The notes beneath the pieces were generated by a model. The model saw only the letters and a program-made list of their open reading frames with translations, ran no database searches and was not told the origin of the DNA. Source: Ambrosia x helenae (lineage: Eukaryota; Streptophyta; Magnoliopsida; Asterales; Asteraceae). From it: DNA of 64,000 nucleotides. How positions within the stretch are numbered: position 1 is the stretch's first letter; the number at the start of each line of letters is the position of its first letter. Position numbers and translations under genes: made by a program. Below are positions 30,036 through 42,680 of this stretch, in pieces. The DNA is taken from contig CM061233.1 of assembly GCA_030844895.1 (NCBI GenBank), positions 89,303,563 to 89,367,562 on the forward strand, in the 5' to 3' direction.

Positions 30036-32940
30036 CAAACTGTAAGGCTTTGTGTTGTATCTTCTTGGCCTCCGCGCGTTGCTCTAGTAGCGTGCCTGTA
30101 GTGAGGTAAGAGACTATTGGGGTCATCCAGCTGTCAACACCAGTTTGGATGACATGAACTTCCTTGGGTGGAACAGACGGTTCGTTCAGAACTTCAATTA
30201 GGACCTCTTTTGCTAGATGGCCAAAGCTTGTTGATTCCATCTTGCTTAGAGCGTCCACCGGCATGTTTTGACTGCGGCTGATGTGGTCGATCGTGCAGCT
30301 GGGAAAGTTGTTCATGAGCTCTTTCGCTCGCTAAAGATACATGATCATGGATGGTTCCTTTGCTTCATATTTCCCTGTGATGTGGCCCGCCACTAATATT
30401 GAATCGACGTGCGCGAAGACGTGTTTTGCGCCCAGCTTCTGCGCTATGCGTAGCCCAGCGAGGAAGGCTTCGTACTCAGCTTCGTTGTTAGTGGTTTTGA
30501 ACTCAAGCCTGATTGCGTAAGTGAACTCCGTTCCTTCGAGACTAACGAGTCAAATCCCGACGTCTGCGCCGTCTTCATTTGATGCTCCATCTGTGTAGAG
30601 GTTCCAGATGGCTTTGTCATCACATATCGGCTGCGGCTCTTGCCCTGCTTTACATTCTTCAATTTTTTCTTGTGGTAGTTCAGCTATGAAATCTGTTAAG
30701 ACTTGTCCTTTGATGGTCGGGCGGGTTTTATACGTGATGGTATGCTCGCCTAACTCGATGGCCCATTTTGCTAGCCTGCTGGAGACCTCTGGCTTAGATA
30801 TGACATTGTTCAACTTGTAGTCACTCAGCACATTGATGGGGTGGCCTTGAAAGTATCTGCGCAATCTTCGCGAGGCATGAACAAGGGCCAGCACTAGCTT
30901 TTCCATGGTTGTGTACCTTGTCTCTGCGTCTGTCAAGATTCTACTGATGTAATAGATGGGCGTCTGCACCAGTTTTTGGTCAACCATTAGCACCGTGCTT
31001 ACTGCCTTTTCCGTTGCGCAGAGGTAGATTGTCAACGGTTCTCTTGGGAGTGGTGCGGTGAATGTTGGGAGGTCCATTAGACACTCTTTCATTTCTTGAA
31101 ATGCTTTTTCCACCTCGGCGGTCAACTTGAATTGATTCTTTTTCAGACAGTTTTTCAGTGTTTCCATGAATGGGACAGATTTGCTCACATGATGTGATAG
31201 GAAACGGTTGATTGCTACTAGGCGCCCATTCAGCGTTTGCACTTCTTTTAGCGTGGATGGGGATGGCATCTGTGCTATGGCTTGTATTTTTTCTGGGTTT
31301 GGTCGGAACCCATCCTTAGTGACGACGACGCCCAGGAACTTCCTTTCTTCCATTCCGAACGCACACTTGCTTGGATTCAGCTTCATGTGTATCTCTTTCA
31401 GGTGTTTGATGCTTTCTTCGATGTCTTTCAGCATTTGATCTTCTTCTTTGCTTCTGATGACTAAGTCATCCACATAGACCTCAAGATTTTTCCCGATTTG
31501 TTTTGCGAATGCGCGGTCCATCAATCTTTGGTACGTGGCGCCCACATTCTTTAGGCCGAATGGCATCTTGGTATAGCAAAAAACTCCCTTGTCGGTACTG
31601 AAAGCTGTTTTGTCCTCGTCCTCCAGCGCCATTTGAGTTTGGTGGTATCCTTTGTAGGCATCCAAAAAGCATTTGAATCTGAAAGGCGCTAGCGAGTCAA
31701 TTTTTAGGTCGATTACAGGGAGAGGGTAGCAGTCTTTTGGGCACGCTTTGTTGAGGTCTGTGTAATCCACACACATCCTCCAGCCGCCATTGCTCTTCTT
31801 GACCATTACTGGATTGGCAACCCAGGTTTGGTACCTTGTCTCTCGTAAAATGCCAGCTTTGAGTAACTCGCCTCCTTCCTCGTTCATGGCTTGTGTTTTT
31901 TCTGCGCCCATGCTTCTGCGCTTCTGCGTGATGGGTTCTACTGAGCGGTAAGTGTTTAGCTTGTGTTGGGCGAGTTCGCGTGGGACCCCGATCATGTCTG
32001 ATGGTTGCCATGCGAAGACGCCCGTGTTCTTTCTGAGGAGCTGTTTGAGGTGGTTCCTGATGTTTTCCGAGATTGCTGGTCCCAAAGTGATTGTCTGTTC
32101 TGGGAACTTTGGGTTGAGGATCCACTTTTCTGGCTCTGTGTGTGAGCATGGTTTTAACATTTTTGCTGGGTGGGGCTCTGTGGTCATGGCGCATTCTATG
32201 TTGACCCATACGATTGCCACAACGTTTGGGGTGGGGAAACCTATGGCGCCATGGACTGTTGAGGTAACCATATTGTATGCTGCCATGGAGTCTCGTCCCA
32301 AGATGATGTCATGCTTGGATTTTGTTGGGATGACGAGGAAAGTGACTTCTTCAGTTCTTGAACTCCCGTGTGCTCCCAAGGTGAGGGGAAAAGAGATTTC
32401 CCCGAGTGGGGTTTCAACTTCGTTCGAAAATCCCATAATTGGATAGTTGATGGGACACAGACGTTGTTTGTCTTCGTCATCCAACAGGTTGAAACATTGG
32501 CCGTACATGATGTCGGAATTACTTCCTGTATCCATGAATGCTCGGGTGGTGCGGAAGTGATTGAAAATAGCCGTGACGATAATTGCGTGGGTGGAGGAGG
32601 GTCCGCCTTTGACCACTGGGAAACAGACTTGTTGTTCCTTCCACTCCGCGGTGTTATCAGGTTCGCGTTTTTGTTGCCTGCGCACCCCCCGTGGATCATC
32701 ATTCTTACAATCTTGATCTTTTTCGGCGGTGGTCCCACCGCCTGTTTGCGTTCTACGTTTTGCAACAAGTGGCCAAGCTTGGCAGACTTTAAAGCGTCTT
32801 CGATGGCTTGTCTCAGTTGGTAGCATTTGTCGGTGTCATGACCTAAGTCCTGATGATAGGCGCAAAACTTGTTGTGATCTAAGCCTTCTCTTCTTTTTAT
32901 GGCCTTCAGTTCTGGGAAGTCTATGTTCTTTGTGGCCAAA
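30036..32940 (-). pseudogene. G1 pol: protease, reverse transcriptase, RNase H
   Basis: Minus strand, in order: a zinc-finger-like linker (FCAYHQDLGHDTDKC near 32860), aspartic protease (FMDTGSNSDIMY near 32530), RT with KACPKDCYPLP and the catalytic YVDD (about 31470), and RNase H (LYTDGAS near 30590, then TTNNEAEYEAFLAGL in the next frame). It ends at DALSKMES and KKIQHKALQFG. Shifts lie near 32700 and 30550, and stops are present. The integrase zinc-binding and core domains that should follow are missing at the G2 junction (30035/30036). Confidence 0.85.
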
Positions 32941-32949
32941 AACTTGTGT

Positions 32950-33968
32950 TGGTGTTTTCGTCAGTGGTGTCCGATTGTTGCTTCTCTTTCCTGACCTTTG
33001 AGCGAATGACGTGTTGTGTTTGTACTCTGGCACTTCTGTGGGCTTGGCTGCCGTTTGGGTGGCCCCTTGAAGCCTGGTCCATACGAAACTACGGCCTTTC
33101 CTTTCATGTCTGTTGTTGCGGTTGCGTGCGGCTTGGGCCTGTGTGTCTGTGTACTGGGGTGCTTGGATTCTGCTCGAGACAGACAGCTCCCGCTCAGTTT
33201 TTGCATAGTTTTTTTGCGCCTCGCATTATTTCTTCCAGGTGTTTGGAATTCTCGTACATCCTTCCAGGGTGCGGATTAGTGCATCGCATTGTACTCCTTG
33301 CATGAAAGCTGCTTTCATGAGCTCAAAGGCGATTGGCCCGATTTGGAGGGCTTCGCGATTGAACCTGGTATTGTAATCCTCAATGGACTCATTGTCGCGT
33401 CACTTAACTTGTATGATGTCTCTAGAGTCGCGCTCTATTCGTTTGTTCTGGCTGAAGTGATCAGAGAACTTATCAGTCAGCTCTTTCAAGTTATCTATCT
33501 TGCCATTTGGCAGACTGTGGAACCATACTCGCGCAGCGCCCGTGAGCGTTTGCGCGAACATGTGACTCCATGTAGGCAGACTCCTTCGCTGAAGGACAGC
33601 GCACGGGATGGCCCCTCCGATATTTTAACGGACCTTCCTTCGCTGAAGGACAGCGCGCGGGAGGCTTCTCTTAGTTGTTGTTCTTTTAGTTTCTGCATAA
33701 ACCCTTGCTTCAGGGCTTCCTTTTGTTGGGCGTACCATACCTTCGGGCTAACCATCGGCGTTGTACGACCAGCTGGGGAAGCGTGAAGATTATCTGTAAT
33801 GAAATGGAAAGATGGGGTCTGTCTGGTCCCGGAGGACGGAGTATGACCGGCATCTATGACGTTAAGGTGTTCATTTGTGATATCATTAGGCTGGCTGGTG
33901 TTTGCCTGAGCGGCACCAGTGCCTGATGTACCTTCAGTGAAATTGGGTGTTGCAGGTAAAGAACTCAT
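32950..33968 (-). pseudogene. G1 gag, decayed
   Basis: The start MSSLPATPNF at 33968 begins a low-complexity N-terminus followed by VWYAQQKEALKQGFMQKL. The middle contains a duplicated stretch with CCTTCGCTGAAGGACAGCGC at about 33582 and 33641. The rest is broken into short frames, including PFGQIAFELMKA-like sequence. It is the capsid-encoding region by position and not by a clear domain match. Confidence 0.6.
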
Positions 33969-34025
33969 AGCTGGTTTTTAGAAAGATAGAAGTTTTTTAA
34001 GTTTGTTGTTTTTAAATGCTCAAAT

Positions 34026-34039
34026 CAGGAATGGCGCCA
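34026..34039 (-). other. G1 primer binding site
   Basis: Minus-strand TGGCGCCATTCCTG lies directly after the LTR end CTTCA. TGGCGCC-type primer sites are characteristic of Tat/Athila gypsy elements rather than the iMet type seen in G2 and G3. Confidence 0.6.
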
Positions 34040-34040
34040 A

Positions 34041-34469
34041 TGAAGAAACACCAATCTAACAATCCATATATATCAGCACATGTATATGAGCACAAATAAA
34101 GATATGATTCTTATTGATAGACAACAGGCCAAATACATGACTTTTATATAAGATCGTTATAGAGTTCAACTATAATCTATCTTTCACAGCTATATGATAA
34201 ATTTTTCTCCCGCGGACTGGATCCCTTCCTCTTATGACGAAGGGGGGTATTTATAGCCCCCTGAGGTGGCCTATGATTGGCTGTAGGGAGAATGACAGCT
34301 AGGTTGTACGATTACGGCCGTTGCTGTCATTTGCGCTGTCGCTTTGTGATTGGTCCATGTGTCTTGTGATTGTCGTTTCTGTCCTTTTCTGTACCTCGTA
34401 CCTGCAGGAGGTCAGGGAGCAGGGAATGGACGCCTCTGATTGGCTATGTGTCCCTATCATTGTCGGGTG
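34041..34469 (-). repeat. G1 5' LTR, truncated
   Basis: It matches 17639-17678 plus 19037-19449 (TGAAGAAACACC to ATTGTCGGGTGAC) and then breaks into unrelated sequence, so about 110 bp of the outer end is missing. Confidence 0.8.
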
Positions 34470-34616
34470 ACGACATAAGAAGATTGTATCTTGTTAAAAA
34501 GGCTTTTCAACCACGAGGTCATCAATTTAAATAGACACACTGTCCTAATGGCCGGTGAAGTGTTGATGTAAAATGTGTTGATAAATCAGAGGTTACAATA
34601 TAGCACTAAACAAGAA
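34470..34616. other. Spacer, nothing recognised
   Basis: Short unannotated sequence between the truncated G1 LTR and the TSD of the next element. Confidence 0.4.
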
Positions 34617-34895
34617 AAAATATATGGAATATTGGATTTTAATACTTTCAACTTTCAGAATTTGGCCGGCAATACTCCCAACTACAGAAATGTTTGCCAG
34701 CACTCCCAACTTTTAAGGTATTTTCCACTGCACTCCCAAACTAACCCAGTTAGTTGGTTCAGTTAGTTTGCTGACGTGGCATGCTGACGTGGCCATTATT
34801 GCTGATGTGGCATGCTGTGGAAGATGATGTGTCATCTTATGTGTCATCCACGTCAGCATGCCACATCAGCAAACTAACTAAACAAACTAATTGGG

Positions 34896-35352
34896 TGTTG
34901 GGTTATATTGAGACCACAGTTACCAGAATAGAGACTTTTGATAGTATATTGTATAGCTTTATAGTTGAAGGACTTAATATGTAATTATGGCATAGTTTTG
35001 TAGCTAAACCCTAAGCTGCGTACTTATCTAGACGGGCTCTGCGCACTTAAGGTAAGTGCGCAGGCCCATTGGTTGCCTATATATAGAATGTTATGTGTGC
35101 AGCTAGGGTTTAGGGTTTTGGTCATTATCTTTTGATAGCACAAGATAGGTGCGTACTTGCTGTAATCCATGGTTCTTCAGTGTTAAATCATCAATGGAAT
35201 TATCGTATTATTCATCTTGTGTGTCGGTTCTTACAATATTCATCTAGTTTCTTTGATTGTAGAAGATTAGTCACTTAAAACACCTAATTCATAGGTGTTT
35301 CTAAGTGATAACAATCTCGTGCACTTACAAGATCTAGCATTTGGGACTTACA
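34896..35352 (+). repeat. Copia 5' LTR with palindrome and TATA box
   Basis: It runs TGTTGGGTTATATTG to GGGACTTACA. At 35039-35063 lies a perfect 11-bp stem palindrome (CTGCGCACTTA, 3-bp loop, TAAGTGCGCAG). A TATA box TATATATAG follows at 35078 and telomere-box-like AGGGTTTAGGGTTT at about 35104. This is the expected U3/R core promoter. Confidence 0.9.
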
Positions 35353-35355
35353 ATT

Positions 35356-36217
35356 TGGTATCAGAGCCTCTGTGCTCTAGATTGTATCTACTTTAAGATA
35401 CCAAAATCCTCATCTTGTTAGTTTTTATTATCAAGATTATTTTCTTTATAAACTTTAAAATTTTAGGTGTTTTTCTTATATTTTGGCTTCAAATTTCGTG
35501 AAAATCGTGTTTCTAAATGTTTAAAGTATGTTATTTTGATCAGAAAATGGTTTGGAAAGGATTCAGCTGAGTTTTATGTTTGTTACAGCTCGTTTTTGCG
35601 CACTTATTTCATATATCCTGTGCACTTATCTCATAAGTTGAGCACTTGTTTCTTAGTTTGAGTACTTGGCTCATATATTGCATACTTGTGACTGTGAGTA
35701 CTTAAACTTGTTATTTTAGTACGCAGTTAGGGTTTCTGCGCACTTATTGCATTTTCATTTGTCTTGAGCACTTATCTAGGGTTTCTGCGTACTTAAACAG
35801 AAATCTTGGATTTGTGCACACTTACTGAAGGTGTAGTCTTGAGTACTTGGCTAGGGTTTCTGCGAACTTAAAATCTTAAACGAGAGTTTAAGTGAGTCTG
35901 CGCACTTATTTTAGTACGCAGGCTGATCAGTAAACACTGAGCACTTATCATGCCCAAGTGTTGACTGACCTGCGCACTTATCAAGAAACATAGCCACACG
36001 TATACTTCCGAGCTGCGCACTTAACAAAGACTACAACTTGACAAGGCTGTTTACATTCTTACAGGTTGCTGCATACTTATCCGGACTGCTGTGAACTTAA
36101 TTGTGAACTTACCTGCGCACTTATCTGCGCACTTAGCTGTGTACTTACGGACTTGGACAATTTTCTGGACTGATAACTAAAATATGTTTAACTACATTCC
36201 TAAAATCCATCTAAATC
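35356..36217 (+). other. Copia PBS and leader with repeated GCGCACTTA motif
   Basis: TGGTATCAGAGCC (35356-35368) is an initiator-Met primer site 3 bp after the LTR. From about 35590 to 36150 the leader repeats TGCGCACTTA-like decamers (many as variants such as GAGTACTTAG, GTGCACTTAT) at irregular spacing. The same half-site makes the LTR palindrome. No ORF. Confidence 0.8.
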
Positions 36218-37549
36218 ATGGCTGGTAACAATAATCATTCAACAGTTAACCCTATCACTTAACAAGATCTTGAAACCGGAACCACTACCAGAGTACCTAA
36301 GTTAAAAGGTGCTGAGGATTATGGGACTTGGAAGAACAGAATGAGGTCATTCTTTTATGTTACAGACTTCACCCAATGGAACTCTATCCAGTTGGGCCCA
36401 CACATTCCCATGAGAGCCACTGCCACTGGGGAAGAGTTCAACCCTGATCCAACCACCTACACCGATGTTGATAAACAATTACTCCAGAGAGATCACAAGG
36501 CTTATGGTGCTCTAACCATGGCCCTATCAAACGATGTTTACAACATGTTTGAAGAGTATGGCACGGCACATGATCTATGGTTTGCATTGAATGAATACTA
36601 TGAAGGGAACGAAGAGATGCGCCAATACAAGCAAGACATGGTGCAAAAAGAATATGACATGTTTGGCAGTATTCGTGGGGAAAGTTTGAGCTCACACATT
36701 GATAGGTTCATGAGCATGTTGACAAAGATGAAGAAGGCTGGAATTCCTGTGAACAACAGAAATTCTATCAAGAAGCTGCTAGATTCATTGCCAAAAGAAT
36801 GGAGCATCCAGTGTATGCTGATCAGAAAAGAATATCTTGATGCCCAGTCTACCTTGGCTGATCTCATCAACACATTGAAGTCGTTTGAGATGGACATTAC
36901 AAAGAGAGAGATGAATCAGACCAATCCAAAGGCAGTACCCATCACTGCAATGAAAAACTTGGCATTAATGACTCCTGTGGGTAACATGGGTTCAATCTCA
37001 TCTCAGGTGTATACTGATGGAATGATTGGTGGTAGCTCAAGCTCAGGAACGACCGCTCTATACTCTCAACCCAGTGGCAAGAATCCTCAACCCCCAACTC
37101 TAAATCCTCAACAAACAAAGCTTGCTAATGAACACGTTGAACTCTTCAACGCCTTCATGGCCAGCTTTGAAGAATTAAAGACAGGTGATCTGAAGAATGA
37201 CATGATGAGCCCTGAAGATATGTATCAAGTGGATCCCGATGACATGGAGGAGATGGACCTGAAATGGCAAATGGCCATGATTACTCTAAGGGTTAAGAGA
37301 TTCCAAGACAGAACAGGTCGAAGGGTTGGATTGGGAAAGGCTGGGTTTGATAAATCAAAAATCAGGTGCTACAATTGCAAAACTCTTGGACACTTCAAGT
37401 ATGAGTGTCCAACCTTAAATCAAGCTGAAGTTAAACCGGCAAAGAGGATGGTGGCAATTACAGATGGAGGAGAAGCCAACCAGCAGAAGGCGCTTGTGGT
37501 TCAAGACTTTGACTGGGTGAGGAAGTTGCTGTGGCAGAGGCTGAAGTAA
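36218..37549 (+). pseudogene. Copia gag, capsid part with first zinc knuckle
   Basis: ATG 36218 begins MAGNNNHST but meets TAA at 36260; the frame then continues open from about 36263. It has KGAEDYGTWKNRMRSFF, the UBN2-type capsid core (ALTMALSNDVYNMFEEY to LADLINTLKSFEMDI) and the zinc knuckle CYNCKTLGHFKYEC near 37365. A shift at about 37515 moves the reading into the next frame (37531 onward). The nucleocapsid binds the RNA genome. Confidence 0.85.
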
Positions 37550-39258
37550 ACAAGGCACTGATGGCAAAAATTTGCACAAAATCAACACTTGGTGTGAGTT
37601 CCTTGGAAGGGTCATCAGCTGAGATGACAAAAGGAGAAGGGATGGAGAAGGCTGGTCTAAGAGGTGTGTTGAGTGAGGACAAGGGCAAGGAGGCTGCTGC
37701 TGAGGAAGCTTTAGTTGCTGAGAAGACTTCCACAAGCAAGGATGATCAACAACCACAGAGCATGCAGAAGAAGGTTGAGGAGAGAGACCTGGTAAGTATC
37801 CCGCTCGAAATAAAATCAAAGCTGTGCTCACCAAGGTGTGTTACAGCCGTTGCTTACTGTTTGTCCCAGAATAGGAGAATTTTAAGAGAGATGGATGACA
37901 TCCGAAAAATCAATACTGAAATGAAAGAAAATGAGTTAGCTTATCAGCGAAAGTTAAATGCAACAATAGCTGAAATGCACACTCTAAAAGAATTTGTTCT
38001 CAGAAAAGATTTTTTAATAAATGACTTAACTGAAAAACTAGAAAAATCTAGAAATGAAACAAATCATCTCCAAATTGTTGTGGACAAATGGAACGTAAGC
38101 AAGCATGCTCATACTGATATCCTTGATTGTTCAAGGAAATCTTTCGTCAAAGATGGAATTGGGTATAATGATAAAAAGGGAATTGTAAAATCTCTATTTT
38201 TACCCTTGAGCAAAAGTGAATATATACCCATTCCAAAACCACATCCAAAAAATGATCTTTTCGAAAAAGAATGTGTCACGTCTGAGTCAAACTCTAATAT
38301 AAGTAAAAGTAGTGCAGATATGACCCAACAGGATCAGGTGGACGATGATGAAAGTTGTGGTGGTCAAACAATGGGGTTAGGTCACCCAGGTGCCAATTAC
38401 TCTACAGTGAATTGGTTCATCTGGAGCCATGACAAGTCAAAAACTTCTTTGAATTCGGATGACTGTAATAATTTAACTAATTTGAATGACTGTAATAGTT
38501 TATCTAGGATGGATAACTGTAATAGTTTATCTAGGCCGGATGACTGTATTACTTTAACTTCTAAACTTGATTTCAAGGGTGTTGTGGACCCAAATGATAG
38601 GATGAATCCTATCAAACGATCAGATATTTGTGTTGAAAATGTTATGCCTGTTTGTGTTGATCTTAATGATGCATTCTCTGATAATGAAAATGTATATAGA
38701 CCATCTCCATTTGTTCCAGAACTAAAAAGAAACAGGTTTGGGAAATTTCTTACTGAAGAAATTCCAGAGTTTACACCATCATCAACAGATATGTCATGTT
38801 CTGAAGAATCACAAAGTGAAACAGATAACACAACTTCTGGAGAATCACAGAGTGATACAGAAAGTGACATCAGCGAGCCAGAATGCAACACAAATGAAGA
38901 ATCGAGCAACAACAACAGTGATGAAGCATGTTCAACAGACAGCCCCAACTCAAGCAACTACAAGAGAAGAACATCACAACCATCATCATCCAGATCTTCT
39001 TTAAAGATCAAGCCTAAACACTCTAAATGCTTTAGATGTGGAAATGAGGGACATGTGGTTAAGAATTGTCATTTGCAACCCAAACCACAAAGTGATACCA
39101 ATACCCAAAAATCTTTTTCAGTTCAAATTAAAGATCTTCAAGAAACTATAAGAAGTTTTGTTAAGGCCACAAAAACTTGGAAAAGACAAGAGTCAGTTTT
39201 GGGCGAAAATCACGACAGATTAAAACTAAAACAGACCTGGATTCCAAAAGTTACTTAA
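37531..39258 (+). pseudogene. Copia gag extension: coiled coil and second zinc knuckle
   Basis: This continues gag in the shifted frame: an Ala/Glu-rich linker, a coiled-coil segment (about 37860-38090), then a long acidic and Ser/Asn-rich stretch with several DDCNNL-like repeats (38455-38560). The second knuckle is CFRCGNEGHVVKNC (39028-39069). It stops at 39256. Such an extended gag is typical of Sireviruses. Confidence 0.75.
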
Positions 39259-39273
39259 ATTATGGTCTGAGTC

Positions 39274-39954
39274 GTGACTGTACATAGTGTCTCGTATATT
39301 TATCTTTATATTTCTCTTGTTTTATGTGTTTTTCAGAATAAACTACAGAAATGGTTGATTGCCCTGATGAGATATCTGTGGCACGTTGATAGCGGGGCGT
39401 CAAGGCACATGACGGGACTAAAAGAACTCCTCAAAAACTATCGATTCATTGATGGAGAATTTGTTGCTTTTGCCGGCAACGAGAAGGGCGGAAAGATAGT
39501 TGGGATAGGGGACATGATTTCTGATGCACTGACTTTAGAAGATGTGAACTATGTTCCAGAATTGTGCTACAATCTGCTGAGTGTATCACAAGTCTGCGAC
39601 AAAGGAATCTCAGTGTTATTTAATGACATGGAGTGCATCTTTCTAAAGCCAGGATTCATTCCTCCTACCAATATGATTATGCTTAAAGATCCTAGACAAA
39701 ATAATACTTATGTGATAAACATGAGAGATGCAAAGTCTGAATGGCAAATGACATGCTTACTTTCTAAAGCATCCGAGTCAGAGTCACTGCTATGGCACAG
39801 GCGATTAGGACATGTTAACTTCAAAAATATTAATAAGCTTTCAAAACTAAATCTTGTCAGAGGTCTTGCTTCTAAGGAATTCCCTTTTTCTGAAAAATGC
39901 TTAGCATGGGCCAAAGGAAAACAACCCAAAAGTCGCATAAGTCCAAAGCTGTGA
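39274..39954 (+). pseudogene. Copia protease and integrase N-terminus
   Basis: It follows the gag stop in a different frame. The aspartic protease signature WHVDSGASRHMTG lies near 39378 and the integrase zinc domain starts at LLWHRRLGHVNFKNI (39787). An indel near 39920-39940 moves the integrase core into another frame, and this frame stops at 39952. Confidence 0.85.
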
Positions 39955-42680
39955 ACTCTATAGACTCACCTCTTCAATTATTGCACATGGATCTGTTTGG
40001 TCCTATTAGTGTTAAAAGTCTAGCTAAAAAGTCTTATTGTTTGGTGATAACAGATGATTTTTCCCGATTCACATGGGTGTACTTCATGGAATACAAAAGT
40101 GAAGCTGCTGAGATTCTGATGCTGTTTGTTCCTCTCATTGAGAACATAATAAAGACAAAAGTTAGATCAATCCGAAGTGATCACGAAACTGAATTCAAGA
40201 ATCAAAGTTTCGTGACTTTCTGCAACAACAGAGGAATTCATCTTCAGTACAGTGCTACGAGAACTCCTCAACAGAATGGTGTTGCTGAAAGGAAAAATCG
40301 TACACTTATTGAGGCGGCCGGAACCATGCTTATCGACTCTAAATTGCCGATCATTTTCTGGGCTGAAGCTGTGAATACCGCCTGTTATGTTCTTAACAGA
40401 GTCTCAATTGTAAAGACGCGCGGGAAAACAGGTTATGAGTTGCTTTTTAAAAGAAAACCTTTGATTGACTACTTCAGGCCTTTTGGATGCTCATGTACGC
40501 TGCTTAACAACTATGAGAACATAATGAAGTTTGATGCAGTTGGAGATGAGTGCTTCTTTGTTGGATACTCCTCAAGTCAAAAAGCTTATAGAGTGTACAA
40601 CAAACGAACCAAAATGGTTCTCGAGTCTTTTTATGTTGATTGGCAGGAATCCAACTCTACCAACACAGGAGCCGGTCCTGACTGGTTCTTTGACGTGGAT
40701 GTTGTTTTCAACAATTTCAGCATCATTGATGAACAACCATCTGAAAATCAAGCAGCCGATCCTTCTCCTCTTGAAGATACTCTTTACTCTTCCGAAGACG
40801 ATGCAGCACCTTTCACCACCCGATTTTCTCCACTCGTAGCTGATCCAATTGTTCCCCTTCAGACCACAAATGGTGATGCAACTGTTGAAACTACTCCATC
40901 TCCTGAAGGTACTCCAGCTTCAGAAGAAACATCTTCAGCACAACAGTCTGCAAATGATCCATCCAGTTCGTCGAATCCTGCAGATCACCTTTCCAATCTG
41001 CCTTCCCAAATTCAAGAAGAACCAAACATGGGATTTAAGTCTTCGAAGGATCACCCTGTGGAGAACATCATCGGACCAATCTCTGAGGGTGTTCTTACTA
41101 GAAATCAGGCAGACAAACTGAATATTGCACTTTCAGCCTTCTTATCTCAGACGGTACCTTTCAGCATTGAAGACGCTGTCAGAGATGCAAGTTGGGTTGA
41201 AGCCATGCAGGATGAGCTGTATCAGTTTAGAAAGCTAAAGTTTTGGGAACTTGTGGATTTACCTGAAGGAAAGTATCCTATCGGCACAAGATGGGTGTTT
41301 CGCAACAAAATGGATGAACGAGGTGTGGTAATTAAAAAAAAGGCTCGTCTGGTTGTTCAGGGCTTTCGTCAACAGGAGGGTATTGATTATGAGGAAGTGT
41401 TCGCTCCAGTTGCTAGACTTGAAGCCATACGTATCTTCCTGGCATACGCCTCATACAAGAACTTCAAAGTCTTTCAAATGGATGTGAAGAGTGCATTTCT
41501 GTACGGGAAGATCAAAGAAGAAGTCTATGTTTGTCAACCCCCGGGTTTTGAAGATCCTCATCATCCCAACAAGTACTACAAACTGGATAAGGATCTCTAT
41601 GGACTTCATCAAGCTCCTCGAGCTTGGTATGAGACCTTATCTTCATACTTGCTGCAGAATGGGTACACCAGAGGGAAGATCGACATGACTTTGTTCACCA
41701 AAGAAGTCAACAAACACTCTATCCTTGTTCAGATTTATGTTGATGATATTATCTTTGGCTCCACTGATGAAAACTTATGCAGGGAATTTGAAAGCATCAT
41801 GAAGTCTCAATTTGAAATGAGCATGATGGGAGAATTATCGTTTTTCTTAGGCTTGGAAATGCAGCAGAAAGAAGACGGAATTCTCATCCACCAAGCAAAG
41901 TATACAAGAGACATTCTGGCAAAATACAACATGACCAACTGCAAGCCGTCCAATACTCCTTTTGCGGCCCAAACAACACTTGTACCAGATCTTCAGGGGA
42001 CTTCAGTGAATCCTCACACGTATCGATCAATGATTGGCTCCCTAATGTATCTAACAGCTAGCAGACCAGATATCATGTGGGCAGTTGGATGCTGCGCGCG
42101 TTTTCAGTCCAATCCTAAGCAATCGCATGAGACTGCAGTGAAAAGAGTCTTCCGCTACCTCAAAGGAACACCAAAACTTGGTTTATGGTATCCTAAAAGT
42201 GATAACTTTGATCTAATCGCTTACTCTGATAGTGATCATGCAGGTTGTAGGATCGACAGAAAATCTGTCTCTGGTGGCTGTCAATTTCTGGGTAACCGGC
42301 TTGTGTCTTGGCAGAGCAAGAAGCAGACCACCGTGTCCATCTTCACTGCTCAGGCCGAATACACAGCTGCATCCAGTTGTTGCTGTCAGGTGTTATGGAT
42401 CCAAAATCAGCTTTTGGACTACGGTTTGAATGTCATGCATACACCTATTTTTATTGATAATGATGCATGTCGTGACATCGTGAAGAATCCAATTGATCAT
42501 TCTAAAACCAAACACATTGAAATTCGGATTCACTCAATTCGCGATGCGCACGACAAAGGGTACATACAGGTGTTGCCTATAGATATCGCTGATCAAAAAG
42601 CAGATATCTTTACAAAAGCTTTCGATAAAACCCGGTTTCATCAGTTGGTTTCATGGCTTGAGATGATAAATTTTGAATAA
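39940..42680 (+). pseudogene. Copia pol: integrase core, reverse transcriptase, RNase H
   Basis: About 910 residues are open to the stop at 42678. The integrase core has the DDE residues in LHMDLFGP (39985), RSDHETEF (40177) and NGVAERKNR (40277). RT starts near KTGTRWVF-like sequence (41280), with FQMDVKSAFLYG and the catalytic YVDD at 41739. RNase H runs from AYSDSDHAGC (42222) through SIFTAQAEY to ADIFTKAFDK. All catalytic motifs are present, but the frameshift from the protease frame blocks a full polyprotein. Confidence 0.9.

Larger units (their letters stand above)
17639..34469 (-). mobile_element. G1: Ty3/gypsy Tat-like LTR retrotransposon, disrupted
   Basis: Minus-strand order is: right LTR (34469-34041, truncated at its outer end), PBS (34039-34026), gag (from 33968), protease-RT-RNase H (to 30036), an interruption by G2 (30035-24842), the integrase C-terminus (24841-24583), a tandem repeat array (24470-23515), an antisense extra gene (20068-23302, plus strand), a polypurine tract (about 19574-19562) and the left LTR (19561-17639). 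LTR ends are TGAAGA/TCTTCA inverted repeats. An antisense gene plus 3' tandem repeats is the known organisation of Tat/Ogre/Retand-type elements. The integrase core is missing and several frameshifts exist, so it is dead. Confidence 0.8.
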
